NCBI RefSeq assembly: GCF_014842915.1
Contig: NZ_JACYXI010000002.1
Location: 248,001-312,000, forward strand
DNA length: 64,000 nt
Reading direction: 5' to 3'
DNA from: Roseibium litorale
GTDB taxonomy: Bacteria > Pseudomonadota > Alphaproteobacteria > Rhizobiales > Stappiaceae
The position numbers were made by a program, and so were the translations under genes. Shown one piece after another: positions 34,158-41,903 of this stretch (position 1 is the first letter of the stretch; every line of letters begins with the position of its first letter). Below the pieces are notes generated by a model. That model was given only the letters and a program-made list of their open reading frames with translations, was not told where the DNA came from and did no database searches.

Positions 34158-35633
34158 ATGACGATTGCAATCTCTGACCTTCTGCCCGGCCTCAAGGATG
34201 CAGGCCTGTTCCGCCAGCAGAGCGTGATCGGCGGCGTCTGGTGTGACGCCTCCACGGGCAAGACCATCGAGGTCACCAACCCGGCCACCGGCAAGGCCGT
34301 CGGCACCGTGCCGGACATGTCCGCCGAAGACACCCGCCGCGCCATCGAGGCAGCGGACACCGCCTTCCGCGCATGGCGCAAGGTGCCCAACGCCGAGCGC
34401 GCCGCAAAGCTGGAACGCTGGTTCACCTTGATGGAAGAGCATGCGGACGACCTCGCACTCATCCTGACGCTGGAACAGGGCAAGCCCCTCGCAGAAGCAC
34501 GCGGCGAAATCACCTATGGCGCCTCCTTCGTGAAGTGGTTCGCCGAGGAAGCCCGGCGTATCGAGGGCGGCATCATCCCCTCTCCCTCGAATGACCGGAA
34601 GATCCTCGCGCTGAAGGAGCCAGTTGGCGTTTCGGCCATCATCACGCCGTGGAACTTCCCCAATGCCATGATCACCCGCAAGGTCGGCCCGGCACTGGCC
34701 GCTGGCTGCACCGTGGTGATCAAGCCCTCCGACTTCACGCCCTATTCGGCGCTGGCATTGGCCGTTCTGGCAGAGCGGGCCGGCATTCCGGCTGGTGTCA
34801 TCAACATCATCACCGGCCAGCCAACAGAAATCGGCGCGGAGCTGACCTCAAACCCGGTGGTGCGCAAGCTGTCCTTCACCGGCTCCACCCGCGTCGGCTC
34901 CCTGCTGATGGCCCAGTGCGCCCCGACGGTGAAGCGCCTCAGCCTTGAACTTGGCGGCAATGCACCCTTCCTCGTTTTTGACGATGCAGATCTCGATACA
35001 GCCGTGGAAGGCGCCATCGCCTCCAAGTTCCGCAACGGCGGCCAGACCTGCGTCTGCTCCAACCGCATCCTCGTCCAGTCAGGCATCTACGATGCCTTTG
35101 CATCAAAGCTCGGCGAGCGGGTGGCTGCGATGAAGGTGGGTGCAGGCCTTGAGGCGGGCGTCGCTATCGGCCCGATGATCAACCGCGCTGCGGTGGACAA
35201 GATCGAGCGGCATGTGTCCGACGCCGTGGCCAAGGGCGCGAAGGTCGCCGCCAGGGCCGCAACGCCGGAAGGCAGCCAGTTCGCCGCTCCGGTGGTGCTG
35301 ACCGGTTGCACCACGGACATGCAGCTGGCGAGCGAGGAAACCTTCGGCCCCGTCGCCCCGCTCTTCCGCTTCGAGACGGAAGAAGAAGCGGTGCAGATCG
35401 CCAACGACACCCCCTTCGGCCTTGCCGCCTATTTCTACACCCGCGACATGGCCCGCGCCTGGCGGGTGGGCGATGCGCTGGAGTCAGGCATGGTCGGCCT
35501 CAACACCGGCGCCATCTCCATGGCCGTCTCCCCCTTCGGCGGCGTCAAGCAATCCGGCCTTGGCCGTGAAGGCGCCCGCGACGGCATCGAGGAGTATCTG
35601 GAGACCAAAGCCTTCCACATGGCCGGTCTCTGA
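34158..35633 (+). CDS. gabD: NAD(P)-dependent succinate-semialdehyde dehydrogenase
   Basis: A 491-residue ALDH of the GabD group. GAGGA lies 7 bases before the ATG. PWNFPNAMITRK, FTGSTRVGSLLM, Glu264 (LELGGNAP) and catalytic Cys298 in GGQTCVCSNRILVQ are present; the CVC pair is the redox-sensitive cysteine couple typical of GabD. The C-terminal SPFGGVKQSGLGREG is also characteristic. It oxidises succinate semialdehyde to succinate, feeding the TCA cycle. It lies 10 bases after the dehydrogenase gene and is last in the operon. Glutarate semialdehyde is an alternative substrate. Confidence 0.88.
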   Translation: MTIAISDLLPGLKDAGLFRQQSVIGGVWCDASTGKTIEVTNPATGKAVGTVPDMSAEDTRRAIEAADTAFRAWRKVPNAERAAKLERWFTLMEEHADDLALILTLEQGKPLAEARGEITYGASFVKWFAEEARRIEGGIIPSPSNDRKILALKEPVGVSAIITPWNFPNAMITRKVGPALAAGCTVVIKPSDFTPYSALALAVLAERAGIPAGVINIITGQPTEIGAELTSNPVVRKLSFTGSTRVGSLLMAQCAPTVKRLSLELGGNAPFLVFDDADLDTAVEGAIASKFRNGGQTCVCSNRILVQSGIYDAFASKLGERVAAMKVGAGLEAGVAIGPMINRAAVDKIERHVSDAVAKGAKVAARAATPEGSQFAAPVVLTGCTTDMQLASEETFGPVAPLFRFETEEEAVQIANDTPFGLAAYFYTRDMARAWRVGDALESGMVGLNTGAISMAVSPFGGVKQSGLGREGARDGIEEYLETKAFHMAGL

Positions 35634-35702
35634 GAAAATGCGGGCGGGAGAAAACTTCCGCCCAAGGCTGATGACAAACCAGAAGCTTCGCGGGTTTTCT
35701 CT

Positions 35703-35812
35703 GCGCTGCCCCGGCCTTGATCCGGGACCTGTCTAAAACATATTGTTTTTAAGAGAGAAAATAGACGAGAGATCCCGGACCTCCACTCCGCTGCGACCGG
35801 GACAGCGCGGAG
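35703..35812. repeat. Dispersed palindromic repeat, family A, fullest copy
   Basis: Two GC-rich palindromic blocks face each other around an AT-rich centre with AACATATTGTTTTT. The left block contains CCCCGGCCTTGATCCGGGAC, the right ATCCCGGACCTCCACTCCGC followed by GACCGGGACAGCGCGG. The left block with its AT-rich tail is matched in reverse near 61780-61825. Confidence 0.7.
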
Positions 35813-35966
35813 GCGGGATTTGTCGGCAGTCCGGGGCGGGAGGACGAATTGAAAGGTTGCCAAGGACAAAGGCCAAGTGTTGAGCCTGCCCTTTGTGCTT
35901 GTTGACAAAGCCTCCCAAACCCTAAGACCTCCCCGAAGACCTCTATGATCATGGGAGTAAACGGCT

Positions 35967-36084
35967 GTCATCCCCGCAAAGGCGGGGATCCAGTAACCAA
36001 TTGAGATAGCTTCCTTTTCCCGAGAACATGAGCCACAGGATACTGGATCCCGGTCTTGGCGCTCACACGCCAAACCGGGATGAC
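35967..36084. repeat. Palindromic element, family B (MITE-like)
   Basis: A 118-bp element with ends GTCATCCC and GGGATGAC. Inside are GTCATCCCCGC/GCGGGGATCCAGTA on the left and TACTGGATCCCGG/CCGGGATGAC on the right; GGATCCAGTA and TACTGGATCC are exact reverse complements. The plan of inverted ends without an open frame is that of a small non-autonomous element. Similar GGATCCAGTA-bearing repeats are widespread in alphaproteobacteria. Confidence 0.7.
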
Positions 36085-36178
36085 ATCGATAGGTTTTTAC
36101 CTTTGTCAGCAGTCTGAAAGGGCAGGTTTCGAGCCTGCCCTTTTTCGCCAGATTAATCCAGCTGGAGCCATTTCCCCG

Positions 36179-37456
36179 TCAGCTCACCAGATCCTTCGCC
36201 CGGTAATATGCCCCGACGAACGGCAGGAACCAGGGCTGGCCGATGTGGCCGGGGATAGCGGGCCAGGGCAGGTTTGCCCAAGGCGTTTCAGTGGGTTTGC
36301 CGAGGATCTTACCGGCCAGGAATTCGCCCATATGTGTGGCGATCTGGGCACCATGACCGGAATAGCCCATGGCAAAATGAACGCCATCCGCCTCGCCCGC
36401 TCTGGGAAACCGGTCCCGCGTCAGATCCACAAGCCCGCCCCAGCAATAATCGACCTCGACGCCAGAGAGCTGCGGGAAGATCCCGGTCATGGCAGCCTTC
36501 AGGATGCTGCCGCTCTTTTGATCCGACGTCTGGTCAGAAATGGCGGAAAAGCGCGCCCGGCCTCCAAAAATCAGCCGGTTGTCCGGCGCCAGGCGGAAGT
36601 AGTTGCCGACATTCAAGGATGTGACACAGGTCCGGTTGCCTGGCATAACGGACGCAGCCTCCTCGGCACTCAAAGGCCGGGTCGCAATCACGAAACTGCC
36701 AACAGGCACGATCCGGCGGCGGAAATAGCCGAAGGTTTTGGGCGTATAAGCGCCGGTCGCAAGCACAACCTTGTCTGCCAGAACAACACCCTTTGGTGTT
36801 TCCAGCTCATGGCCGGAGGCCGTCTGGCGGCGGGCCGTCACCGGGGTGGTCTCGTGAATTTCCGCGCCCCGGCGGGCCGCAGCTTCCGCAAGCCCCACCA
36901 CAAAGCGGCCCATATGCATCATGGCGCTTTTCTTCTGCAGCATGGCGCCGTGGAAGATGTCCGAGCCGACTTCCTGCTCCAGTTCAGCCTTGCTCAAAAG
37001 CGCCGTGTCCGGATCGGCAAGCCGGTTGATGGCCTCGAAGTTTTTCGCCAGCGCCTCATAATGCGCGGGCTTGGAGGCCAGCTTGAGCTTGCCGGACCGG
37101 CGGAAATCACAGGCTATGCCTTCCTCCGCAATGATCCGCTCGATGGTACTGATGCCATCGTCAAAGGCCTTGTACATGGCCTTGGCCGTTTCCGCGCCAT
37201 AGGCAGCCACAGCCCCGGTGAAGCTGTGGGCCACCCCGTTGTTGAGGTGGCCGCCATTGCGGCCGGATGCGCCGGATCCAACGGTGCCAGCTTCCAGAAC
37301 GATCACCCGCCGCCCTTCCATGGCAAGCCGGCGGGCTGCGCCGAGACCGGTGAAGCCCGCGCCGATGACTGCCACGTCATAGCGTCCCGATGGAGCGGCC
37401 GTCATCCCGCCCGTGAAGGCCGGTGCCGTGTCCTGCCAATAGGCTGCGAACTTCAT
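36179..37456 (-). CDS. FAD-dependent amine/amino-acid oxidoreductase (DAO family)
   Basis: A 425-residue flavoenzyme. The ATG at 37456 (MKFAAYWQDTAP) has GGAGCG about 8 bases upstream. The FAD-binding GAGFTG motif is at 32-37 (YDVAVIGAGFTGLGAARRLA), followed by VIVLEAGTVGSGASGRNGG, and the C-terminal GYSGHGAQIATHMGE closes the flavin site. This pattern is shared with PuuB-type gamma-glutamylputrescine oxidase and other DAO-family amine oxidases. The substrate is probably a secondary amine or D-/N-substituted amino acid. It follows the HAD gene by 13 bases in the same operon. Confidence 0.87.
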   Translation of the reverse strand: MKFAAYWQDTAPAFTGGMTAAPSGRYDVAVIGAGFTGLGAARRLAMEGRRVIVLEAGTVGSGASGRNGGHLNNGVAHSFTGAVAAYGAETAKAMYKAFDDGISTIERIIAEEGIACDFRRSGKLKLASKPAHYEALAKNFEAINRLADPDTALLSKAELEQEVGSDIFHGAMLQKKSAMMHMGRFVVGLAEAAARRGAEIHETTPVTARRQTASGHELETPKGVVLADKVVLATGAYTPKTFGYFRRRIVPVGSFVIATRPLSAEEAASVMPGNRTCVTSLNVGNYFRLAPDNRLIFGGRARFSAISDQTSDQKSGSILKAAMTGIFPQLSGVEVDYCWGGLVDLTRDRFPRAGEADGVHFAMGYSGHGAQIATHMGEFLAGKILGKPTETPWANLPWPAIPGHIGQPWFLPFVGAYYRAKDLVS

Positions 37457-37469
37457 GGTCTCGCGCTCC

Positions 37470-38135
37470 TTAAAGACCGAAAACGCCGGGAAGACCGGAG
37501 ATGTCCTTGATCTCCGTATATTCATAGAAGGGATTGGCCGGCTCATGGCCGCGGTTGACCCAAACCTTGGACTTGATGTCCAGATCATAAGCAGTCATCA
37601 GATCGTAGCGGAAAGACGAGGACACATGGGTGATGTCTTCGGGGCCGCATCCCAGGACGTCCAGCATATATTCAAAGCCGTTCATCTGCGGCTTGTAGGT
37701 GCCGGTTTCCTCGGCGGTGATCACCTTGTGGAACGGCGCGCCGAGCTTCTCCACATTGGACATGATCTGGCTGTTCATGGCGTTTGAAAGAATGACCAGC
37801 GGGATTTCCTTCGCCACCTTAGCCAACCCCTCCGGCACATCCGGGTGCGGCCCCCAGGTCGGCACTTCATTGTAGATCCGCAGGGCGTCTTCGTCGCGGA
37901 AAGCCACACCGGTCAGCTTGCAGGTGCGTTGAAGTGAATTGTAGACCACATCCGCATAGGGCTTCCACGCGCCCAGAACTTCATCCATGCGGTAGCGTGC
38001 AAAATGAACGATGAAGTCCGCCATCTTGTCTTCACTCAACATGCCACCATAGATCCGGCGGGCGGCACCGGCCATGTCGAAGTTGATCAAGGTGCCATAA
38101 CAATCAAAGGTCACGTATTTCGGTCGGAAGGTCAT
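37470..38135 (-). CDS. Haloacid dehalogenase type II
   Basis: A 221-residue HAD hydrolase. Nucleophile Asp11 lies in VTFDCYGTLINFD; the Ser/Thr motif II is LVILSNAMNSQI, Lys motif III is ETGTYKPQMNGFEYML and the acidic motif IV region is HVSSSFRYDLMTAYD. The FDCYGTL and SSSFRYDL forms are those of type II L-2-haloacid dehalogenases, though Asp is replaced in part of motif IV and many such proteins have no proven dehalogenase activity. The ATG at 38135 follows GGGGAAC. It is first in an operon with the FAD oxidoreductase and divergent from the first double-GNAT gene. Confidence 0.83.
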   Translation of the reverse strand: MTFRPKYVTFDCYGTLINFDMAGAARRIYGGMLSEDKMADFIVHFARYRMDEVLGAWKPYADVVYNSLQRTCKLTGVAFRDEDALRIYNEVPTWGPHPDVPEGLAKVAKEIPLVILSNAMNSQIMSNVEKLGAPFHKVITAEETGTYKPQMNGFEYMLDVLGCGPEDITHVSSSFRYDLMTAYDLDIKSKVWVNRGHEPANPFYEYTEIKDISGLPGVFGL

Positions 38136-38479
38136 GTCTGTTCCCCGTCTTATTGGCGCAGGTGGAAGGTCAGGCCCCTCAAAAAGAAGCTCAGACGTCA
38201 TCCTAGACAGGTCCTGAAAAACCACCGGCCGCTTTGGGGCTGCCCGGAAGCACATTCCGCCGTATCTCCGCAGCGCCACGGCACCTTATTGCGCCGCCAA
38301 GCCCAAACGGGCCTTCTGCCCCAGCCCGGCAAGACCGGAGACTGGCACTCGTGGCAGATCCTGCTAAGGAGGCCCACCTGAACGGCTGAAGATACCGTCC
38401 ACTCAGCCGCAAGCGCCGCATCTTCGCCCGCCACACCGATAGACTGCCTCTAACACTCCCTCTTTCAGCGCAGGAAACC
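38136..38479. other. Divergent intergenic region, HAD operon / GNAT gene
   Basis: A 344-base spacer that should contain two divergent promoters. A weak match to the Lrp-like motif (GCAGATCCTGC, about 38354) is seen but is too degenerate to call. No RNA, repeat or additional gene is evident. Confidence 0.35.
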
Positions 38480-39343
38480 ATGCTGACCGACGACACGATC
38501 ATCCTTGAGCCCTTCGGACCTCAGCACATCAGCGGTGCCCACCGCCTGTCCAAGGCCGCCAACTGGCCGCACAGGGAAGAAGACTGGATGCTTTTCCAAT
38601 CCCTGTCCCGCGGCCTTGCCATGATCGAAAAGGGCGAGGTGGTTGCGACCGCCCTGACTACGCCCTTTGGCCCTGTGGCGACGGTGAACATGATCATTGT
38701 GGATGAACGCATGCGGGGCAGAGGCCTCGGGCGCAAGATTATGTCCGGAGTAATGGAACTGGCCGCTCCGCAGGAGTGGCGTCTGATCGCGACGGAAGAG
38801 GGCCGCCCGCTTTATGAGAAGCTGGGATTTGAAGCCTATGGCGACGTGGTTCAGCACCAGGGTATCGCCAAGGCGGCTACCCAATGCGAGCCGCTTGCTG
38901 CCGGAGATGCGGATGGTCTTCATCTTGCGGCCCCCGCTGATGCTGGAGCCATCGCATCCCTTGACCGGGACGCATCCGGCATGGACCGGTCCGGGCTGAT
39001 TGAGGCTCTTCTGTCCATGGGCCAGATTTTCGTGCTGCGCGAAGCAGGCAGGATCACAGGCTTTGCCGTACTCCGCCCCTTTGGACGGGGCGAGGTTCTG
39101 GGACCGGTGGCTGCAGCTGATGCCGGAGAGGCAAAACGGCTCATGAGCCACATCATCAGTCACTGCGAGGGACGGTTCCTGCGGGTGGATACGACGGCCG
39201 GAACCGGCCTTTCCCCCTGGCTGGAACAGCACGGCCTGACCCTGGCTGGCGGCGGCACCGCCATGCGCCTTGGCAAAGCAGAGCCCGTGAGCCCGACGAT
39301 GAACGCCCGCACCTTCGCCCTCGCCGCCCAGGCCCTTGGCTGA
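38480..39343 (+). CDS. Double-domain GNAT acetyltransferase, copy 1
   Basis: A 287-residue protein with an N-terminal GNAT fold (residues about 5-130; acetyl-CoA loop VDERMRGRGLGRKIM, and PLYEKLGFEAYG as motif B) and a second acetyltransferase-like half (about 135-270; FAVLRPFGRGEVLGPVAAA). The plan and landmarks NWPHR..DW near residue 28, RPFGRG..LGPV and RVDTTAGTGLS are shared with the copy at 49122-50075. The tandem form is known in the YitH-like acetyltransferase group. AGGAAACC precedes the ATG. It is followed after 21 bases by the aminotransferase gene. The acetyl acceptor is unknown, possibly an intermediate of this pathway. Confidence 0.85.
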   Translation: MLTDDTIILEPFGPQHISGAHRLSKAANWPHREEDWMLFQSLSRGLAMIEKGEVVATALTTPFGPVATVNMIIVDERMRGRGLGRKIMSGVMELAAPQEWRLIATEEGRPLYEKLGFEAYGDVVQHQGIAKAATQCEPLAAGDADGLHLAAPADAGAIASLDRDASGMDRSGLIEALLSMGQIFVLREAGRITGFAVLRPFGRGEVLGPVAAADAGEAKRLMSHIISHCEGRFLRVDTTAGTGLSPWLEQHGLTLAGGGTAMRLGKAEPVSPTMNARTFALAAQALG

Positions 39344-39364
39344 CTTCATTTTCCGGAGACTATC

Positions 39365-40741
39365 ATGCTCGCCAATTCTCTCATCGAACTCGACCGTGCC
39401 CATCTAATCCATCCGGTCGCCAGCTGGCGCGGCCACGAGGCGTCAGGGGTCCGTGTACTGAAGTCCGCCAAAGGCGCCACGGTGACAGATGCCTCCGGCA
39501 AAACGCTGCTGGATGGTTTTGCCGGTCTTTGGTGCGTCAATGCAGGCTATGGTCAGGACAGCGTGATCGAGGCGGCAACCCGTCAGTTGCGTGAACTGCC
39601 CTATGCAACAGGCTATTTCGGCCTCGGTTCGGAACCAGCCATCCGGCTGGCTTCCCGGCTGGCCGATCATGCGCCGGGAGATCTCTCCCATGTGTATTTC
39701 ACCCTCGGCGGCTCGGATGCAGTCGACACCACGGTGCGCTTTGTCTCCTACTATTGGCATGCCAAGGGCAAGCCGCAAAAGGATCAGTTCATCTCGGTCG
39801 AGCAAGGCTATCATGGCTCCAGCACGGTCGGCTCAGGCCTCACTGCCCTGCCCGCCTTCCACGCCGGTTTCGGCGTGCCCTTCAACTGGCAGCACAAGAT
39901 TCCATCTCACTACGCCTACCGCAATCCGGCTGGAAGCAGCGCGGAAGCCATCATTGCGGCTTCGCTTGCAGCCCTCAAGGCCAAGGTCGAAGACCTTGGC
40001 GGAGCTGAGCGGGTCGCCGCATTCTATGTGGAGCCGATCCAGGGCTCCGGCGGCGTTCTGGTGCCGCCGGCCGGCTGGATGAAAGCAATGCGGGACGCGT
40101 GCCGCGAGATGGATATTCTCTTCATCGCCGACGAAGTCATCACCGGTTTCGGCCGCACCGGCCCGATCTTCGCCTGCCTTGAGGAAGAGATCGTCCCGGA
40201 CATGATGACCGCCGCCAAGGGTCTGACTTCGGGATATGTGCCGATGGGCGCCGTGTTCCTTTCGGATCACATGTATCAGGTCATGGCAGATGCGGCGGGG
40301 CCGGCAGCTGTCGGCCACGGTTTCACCTATTCCGCCCATCCGGTGAGCGCGGCTGTCGGACTTGCCGTCCTGGATCTTTATGAAGACAGCCTGTTCGAGA
40401 ATGGCCGCAAGATGGGTGAGCGGCTTCAGGCCGGTCTCGCCTCACTCAAGGATCACCCTCTGGTCGGGGATGTTCGTGGGCGCGGCATGCTCGCCGCCGT
40501 CGAACTGGTGACGGACAAGGCTGCGAAGACACCGCTCCCCGCGGCAGCAAAGCCAGCCGTCAAGGTCTTTGACCGGGCCTGGGAAAACGGCTTGGTGATC
40601 CGCGCCTTCGCACAGGGTGTTCTCGGCTATGCTCCGCCGCTGTGCTGCACGGCGGACGAGATCGACCAGATCGTTGAGCGCACGCGCCTGACCCTCGACC
40701 AGACGCTCGCGGATCCGGATGTCCGCGCGGCGGTGGCCTGA
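39365..40741 (+). CDS. Class III aminotransferase (omega-amino acid/diamine:pyruvate type)
   Basis: A 458-residue PLP enzyme. PLP-binding Lys285 lies in TAAKGLTSGYVP, the pyridine-N Asp256 in FIADEVITGFGRTG, and the phosphate cup in GGSDAVDTTVR. The N-terminal GLWCVNAGYGQ and the SHYAYRNP segment are those of beta-alanine/putrescine/taurine:pyruvate aminotransferases. It moves a terminal amino group from an omega-amino acid or diamine to pyruvate, giving an aldehyde and alanine. It lies between the GNAT gene and the GhrA-like gene (3-base gap), all in one direction, in the catabolic island. Confidence 0.87.
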   Translation: MLANSLIELDRAHLIHPVASWRGHEASGVRVLKSAKGATVTDASGKTLLDGFAGLWCVNAGYGQDSVIEAATRQLRELPYATGYFGLGSEPAIRLASRLADHAPGDLSHVYFTLGGSDAVDTTVRFVSYYWHAKGKPQKDQFISVEQGYHGSSTVGSGLTALPAFHAGFGVPFNWQHKIPSHYAYRNPAGSSAEAIIAASLAALKAKVEDLGGAERVAAFYVEPIQGSGGVLVPPAGWMKAMRDACREMDILFIADEVITGFGRTGPIFACLEEEIVPDMMTAAKGLTSGYVPMGAVFLSDHMYQVMADAAGPAAVGHGFTYSAHPVSAAVGLAVLDLYEDSLFENGRKMGERLQAGLASLKDHPLVGDVRGRGMLAAVELVTDKAAKTPLPAAAKPAVKVFDRAWENGLVIRAFAQGVLGYAPPLCCTADEIDQIVERTRLTLDQTLADPDVRAAVA

Positions 40742-40744
40742 TCC

Positions 40745-41659
40745 ATGGCCGTGCTTTACACATCCGAGGCAGCGCGCGGAGCCGTCTTTGCCGGACGCTT
40801 TGCCGCGGCCCTGCCCGATCAGCCATTTTTCCTCAACACCGCCCCCCACCCGGAAGAGGTGAACTATCTGATCACCTGGACGGTTCCAGAAGGCGCCGGG
40901 GCGCTTTATCCGAACCTGAAGCTGATCTTTTCCGTTGGCGCAGGTGTGGATCAGTTCAACCTTGAAGCGTTCCCCCCTCACGTTGGCGTCGTTCGGATGC
41001 TGGAACCGGGCATTGCCGAACAAATGAAGGAATATGTCACGCTGGCGGTTCTCGGCCTCCACCGGGATCTACCGCGCTACATGGCGCAAAAAGCTGGCCA
41101 TCTCTGGAAGATGCACAAGAATGCGCCTGCGGGCAGCCGCACGGTTGGCGTCATGGGGCTGGGCCAGCTGAGCAAGGCCTCTCTGGAGGCGCTCAGGCCC
41201 TTCGGTTTCAAGCTGCGCGGATGGAGCCGCAGCCCGCAGACCATCGATGGCGTGGAGACCTTCACTGACCTTGCAGCCTTTCTCAGCGGCACGGACATCC
41301 TGGTCTGTCTTCTGCCTCTGACGGCGGAAACGGAAGGCCTGATCAATACGGATCTCTTCGCCCGTCTTCCGGAAGGTGCCGCACTTGTTCATGCGGGACG
41401 GGGAAAGCAGCTTGATCATGCCGCTCTGGCCGCGGCGCTTTCATCTGGGCAGCTTTCTGCCGCGTGGCTGGACGTAACCGATCCAGAACCGCTGCCGGCA
41501 GATCATGCCTTCTGGGAGCATCCGCAGATTGTGCTGACCCCGCATGTGGCGAGCCAGACCCGTGCGGAGGACGGTGCAGATCACGTGATTGCGGGCATCC
41601 GAGCCCATCTTGCCGGAAAACCGGTGCCCGGACTGGTGGACAAGCGGAAAGGCTATTGA
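40745..41659 (+). CDS. ghrA: D-2-hydroxyacid dehydrogenase (GhrA-like glyoxylate/hydroxypyruvate reductase)
   Basis: A 304-residue NAD(P)H-dependent reductase. The Rossmann motif is GVMGLGQLSKASLEAL; the catalytic set is Arg in HAGRGKQLD, Glu in DVTDPEPLP and His in LTPHVASQT. The short length and the SVGAGVDQ / MKEYV segments place it with GhrA rather than SerA. It reduces a 2-oxoacid such as glyoxylate or hydroxypyruvate, possibly removing an oxoacid formed by the aminotransferase or FAD oxidases. It starts 3 bases after the aminotransferase stop. Confidence 0.85.
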   Translation: MAVLYTSEAARGAVFAGRFAAALPDQPFFLNTAPHPEEVNYLITWTVPEGAGALYPNLKLIFSVGAGVDQFNLEAFPPHVGVVRMLEPGIAEQMKEYVTLAVLGLHRDLPRYMAQKAGHLWKMHKNAPAGSRTVGVMGLGQLSKASLEALRPFGFKLRGWSRSPQTIDGVETFTDLAAFLSGTDILVCLLPLTAETEGLINTDLFARLPEGAALVHAGRGKQLDHAALAAALSSGQLSAAWLDVTDPEPLPADHAFWEHPQIVLTPHVASQTRAEDGADHVIAGIRAHLAGKPVPGLVDKRKGY

Positions 41660-41691
41660 ACGGTAGGCACGCTTCCAGCGGCACCAATTCA

Positions 41692-41705
41692 GCACAATAT
41701 GCTGC
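41692..41705. promoter_or_regulatory. Putative Lrp-family operator, site 1
   Basis: GCACAATATGCTGC matches the motif found twice beside the lrp gene. It lies 199 bases before the binding-protein start. Confidence 0.55.
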
Positions 41706-41823
41706 CTGAAAGTCACATTCGGAGCATTTCCAACCTGATTTAAAGACAAACTAAACGCCAGAAGTCAGGCCAAGGCTGGCAAAATCTCAAAACAAAGCCG
41801 GCATGAGACCGGATCAATAAGTG

Positions 41824-41837
41824 GCAGAAAATGCCGC
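41824..41837. promoter_or_regulatory. Putative Lrp-family operator, site 2
   Basis: GCAGAAAATGCCGC, inside the larger dyad GTGGC...GCCAC (41821-41840). It differs at one base from the site at 47611 and lies 67 bases before the binding-protein start. Confidence 0.65.
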
Positions 41838-41903
41838 CACAACCTCCAGGCCGCTATCCAAAGCGCATCTTGCGCCACGGACCTTCTTACAAGGGGAAAA
41901 CAG

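Larger units (their letters stand above)
35634..36178. other. Repeat-filled gap of about 545 bases
   Basis: No gene is seen. The gap carries one family A element (35703-35812), one family B element (35967-36084), and, between them, a stretch with AGGTTGCCAAGGACAAAGGC that shows no structure. It separates the gabD operon from the convergent FAD oxidoreductase gene. Confidence 0.55.
41660..41903. other. Control region of the peptide-type importer
   Basis: A 244-base gap before the binding-protein gene. It carries two copies of the 14-bp Lrp-associated motif (41692 and 41824) listed separately. AAGGGG lies just before the binding-protein ATG. Confidence 0.5.

Noticed and set aside
38083-38090. 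TTGATCAA as an FNR site
   Set aside because: It lacks the 4-base spacer of the TTGAT-N4-ATCAA dyad and lies inside the HAD coding sequence.
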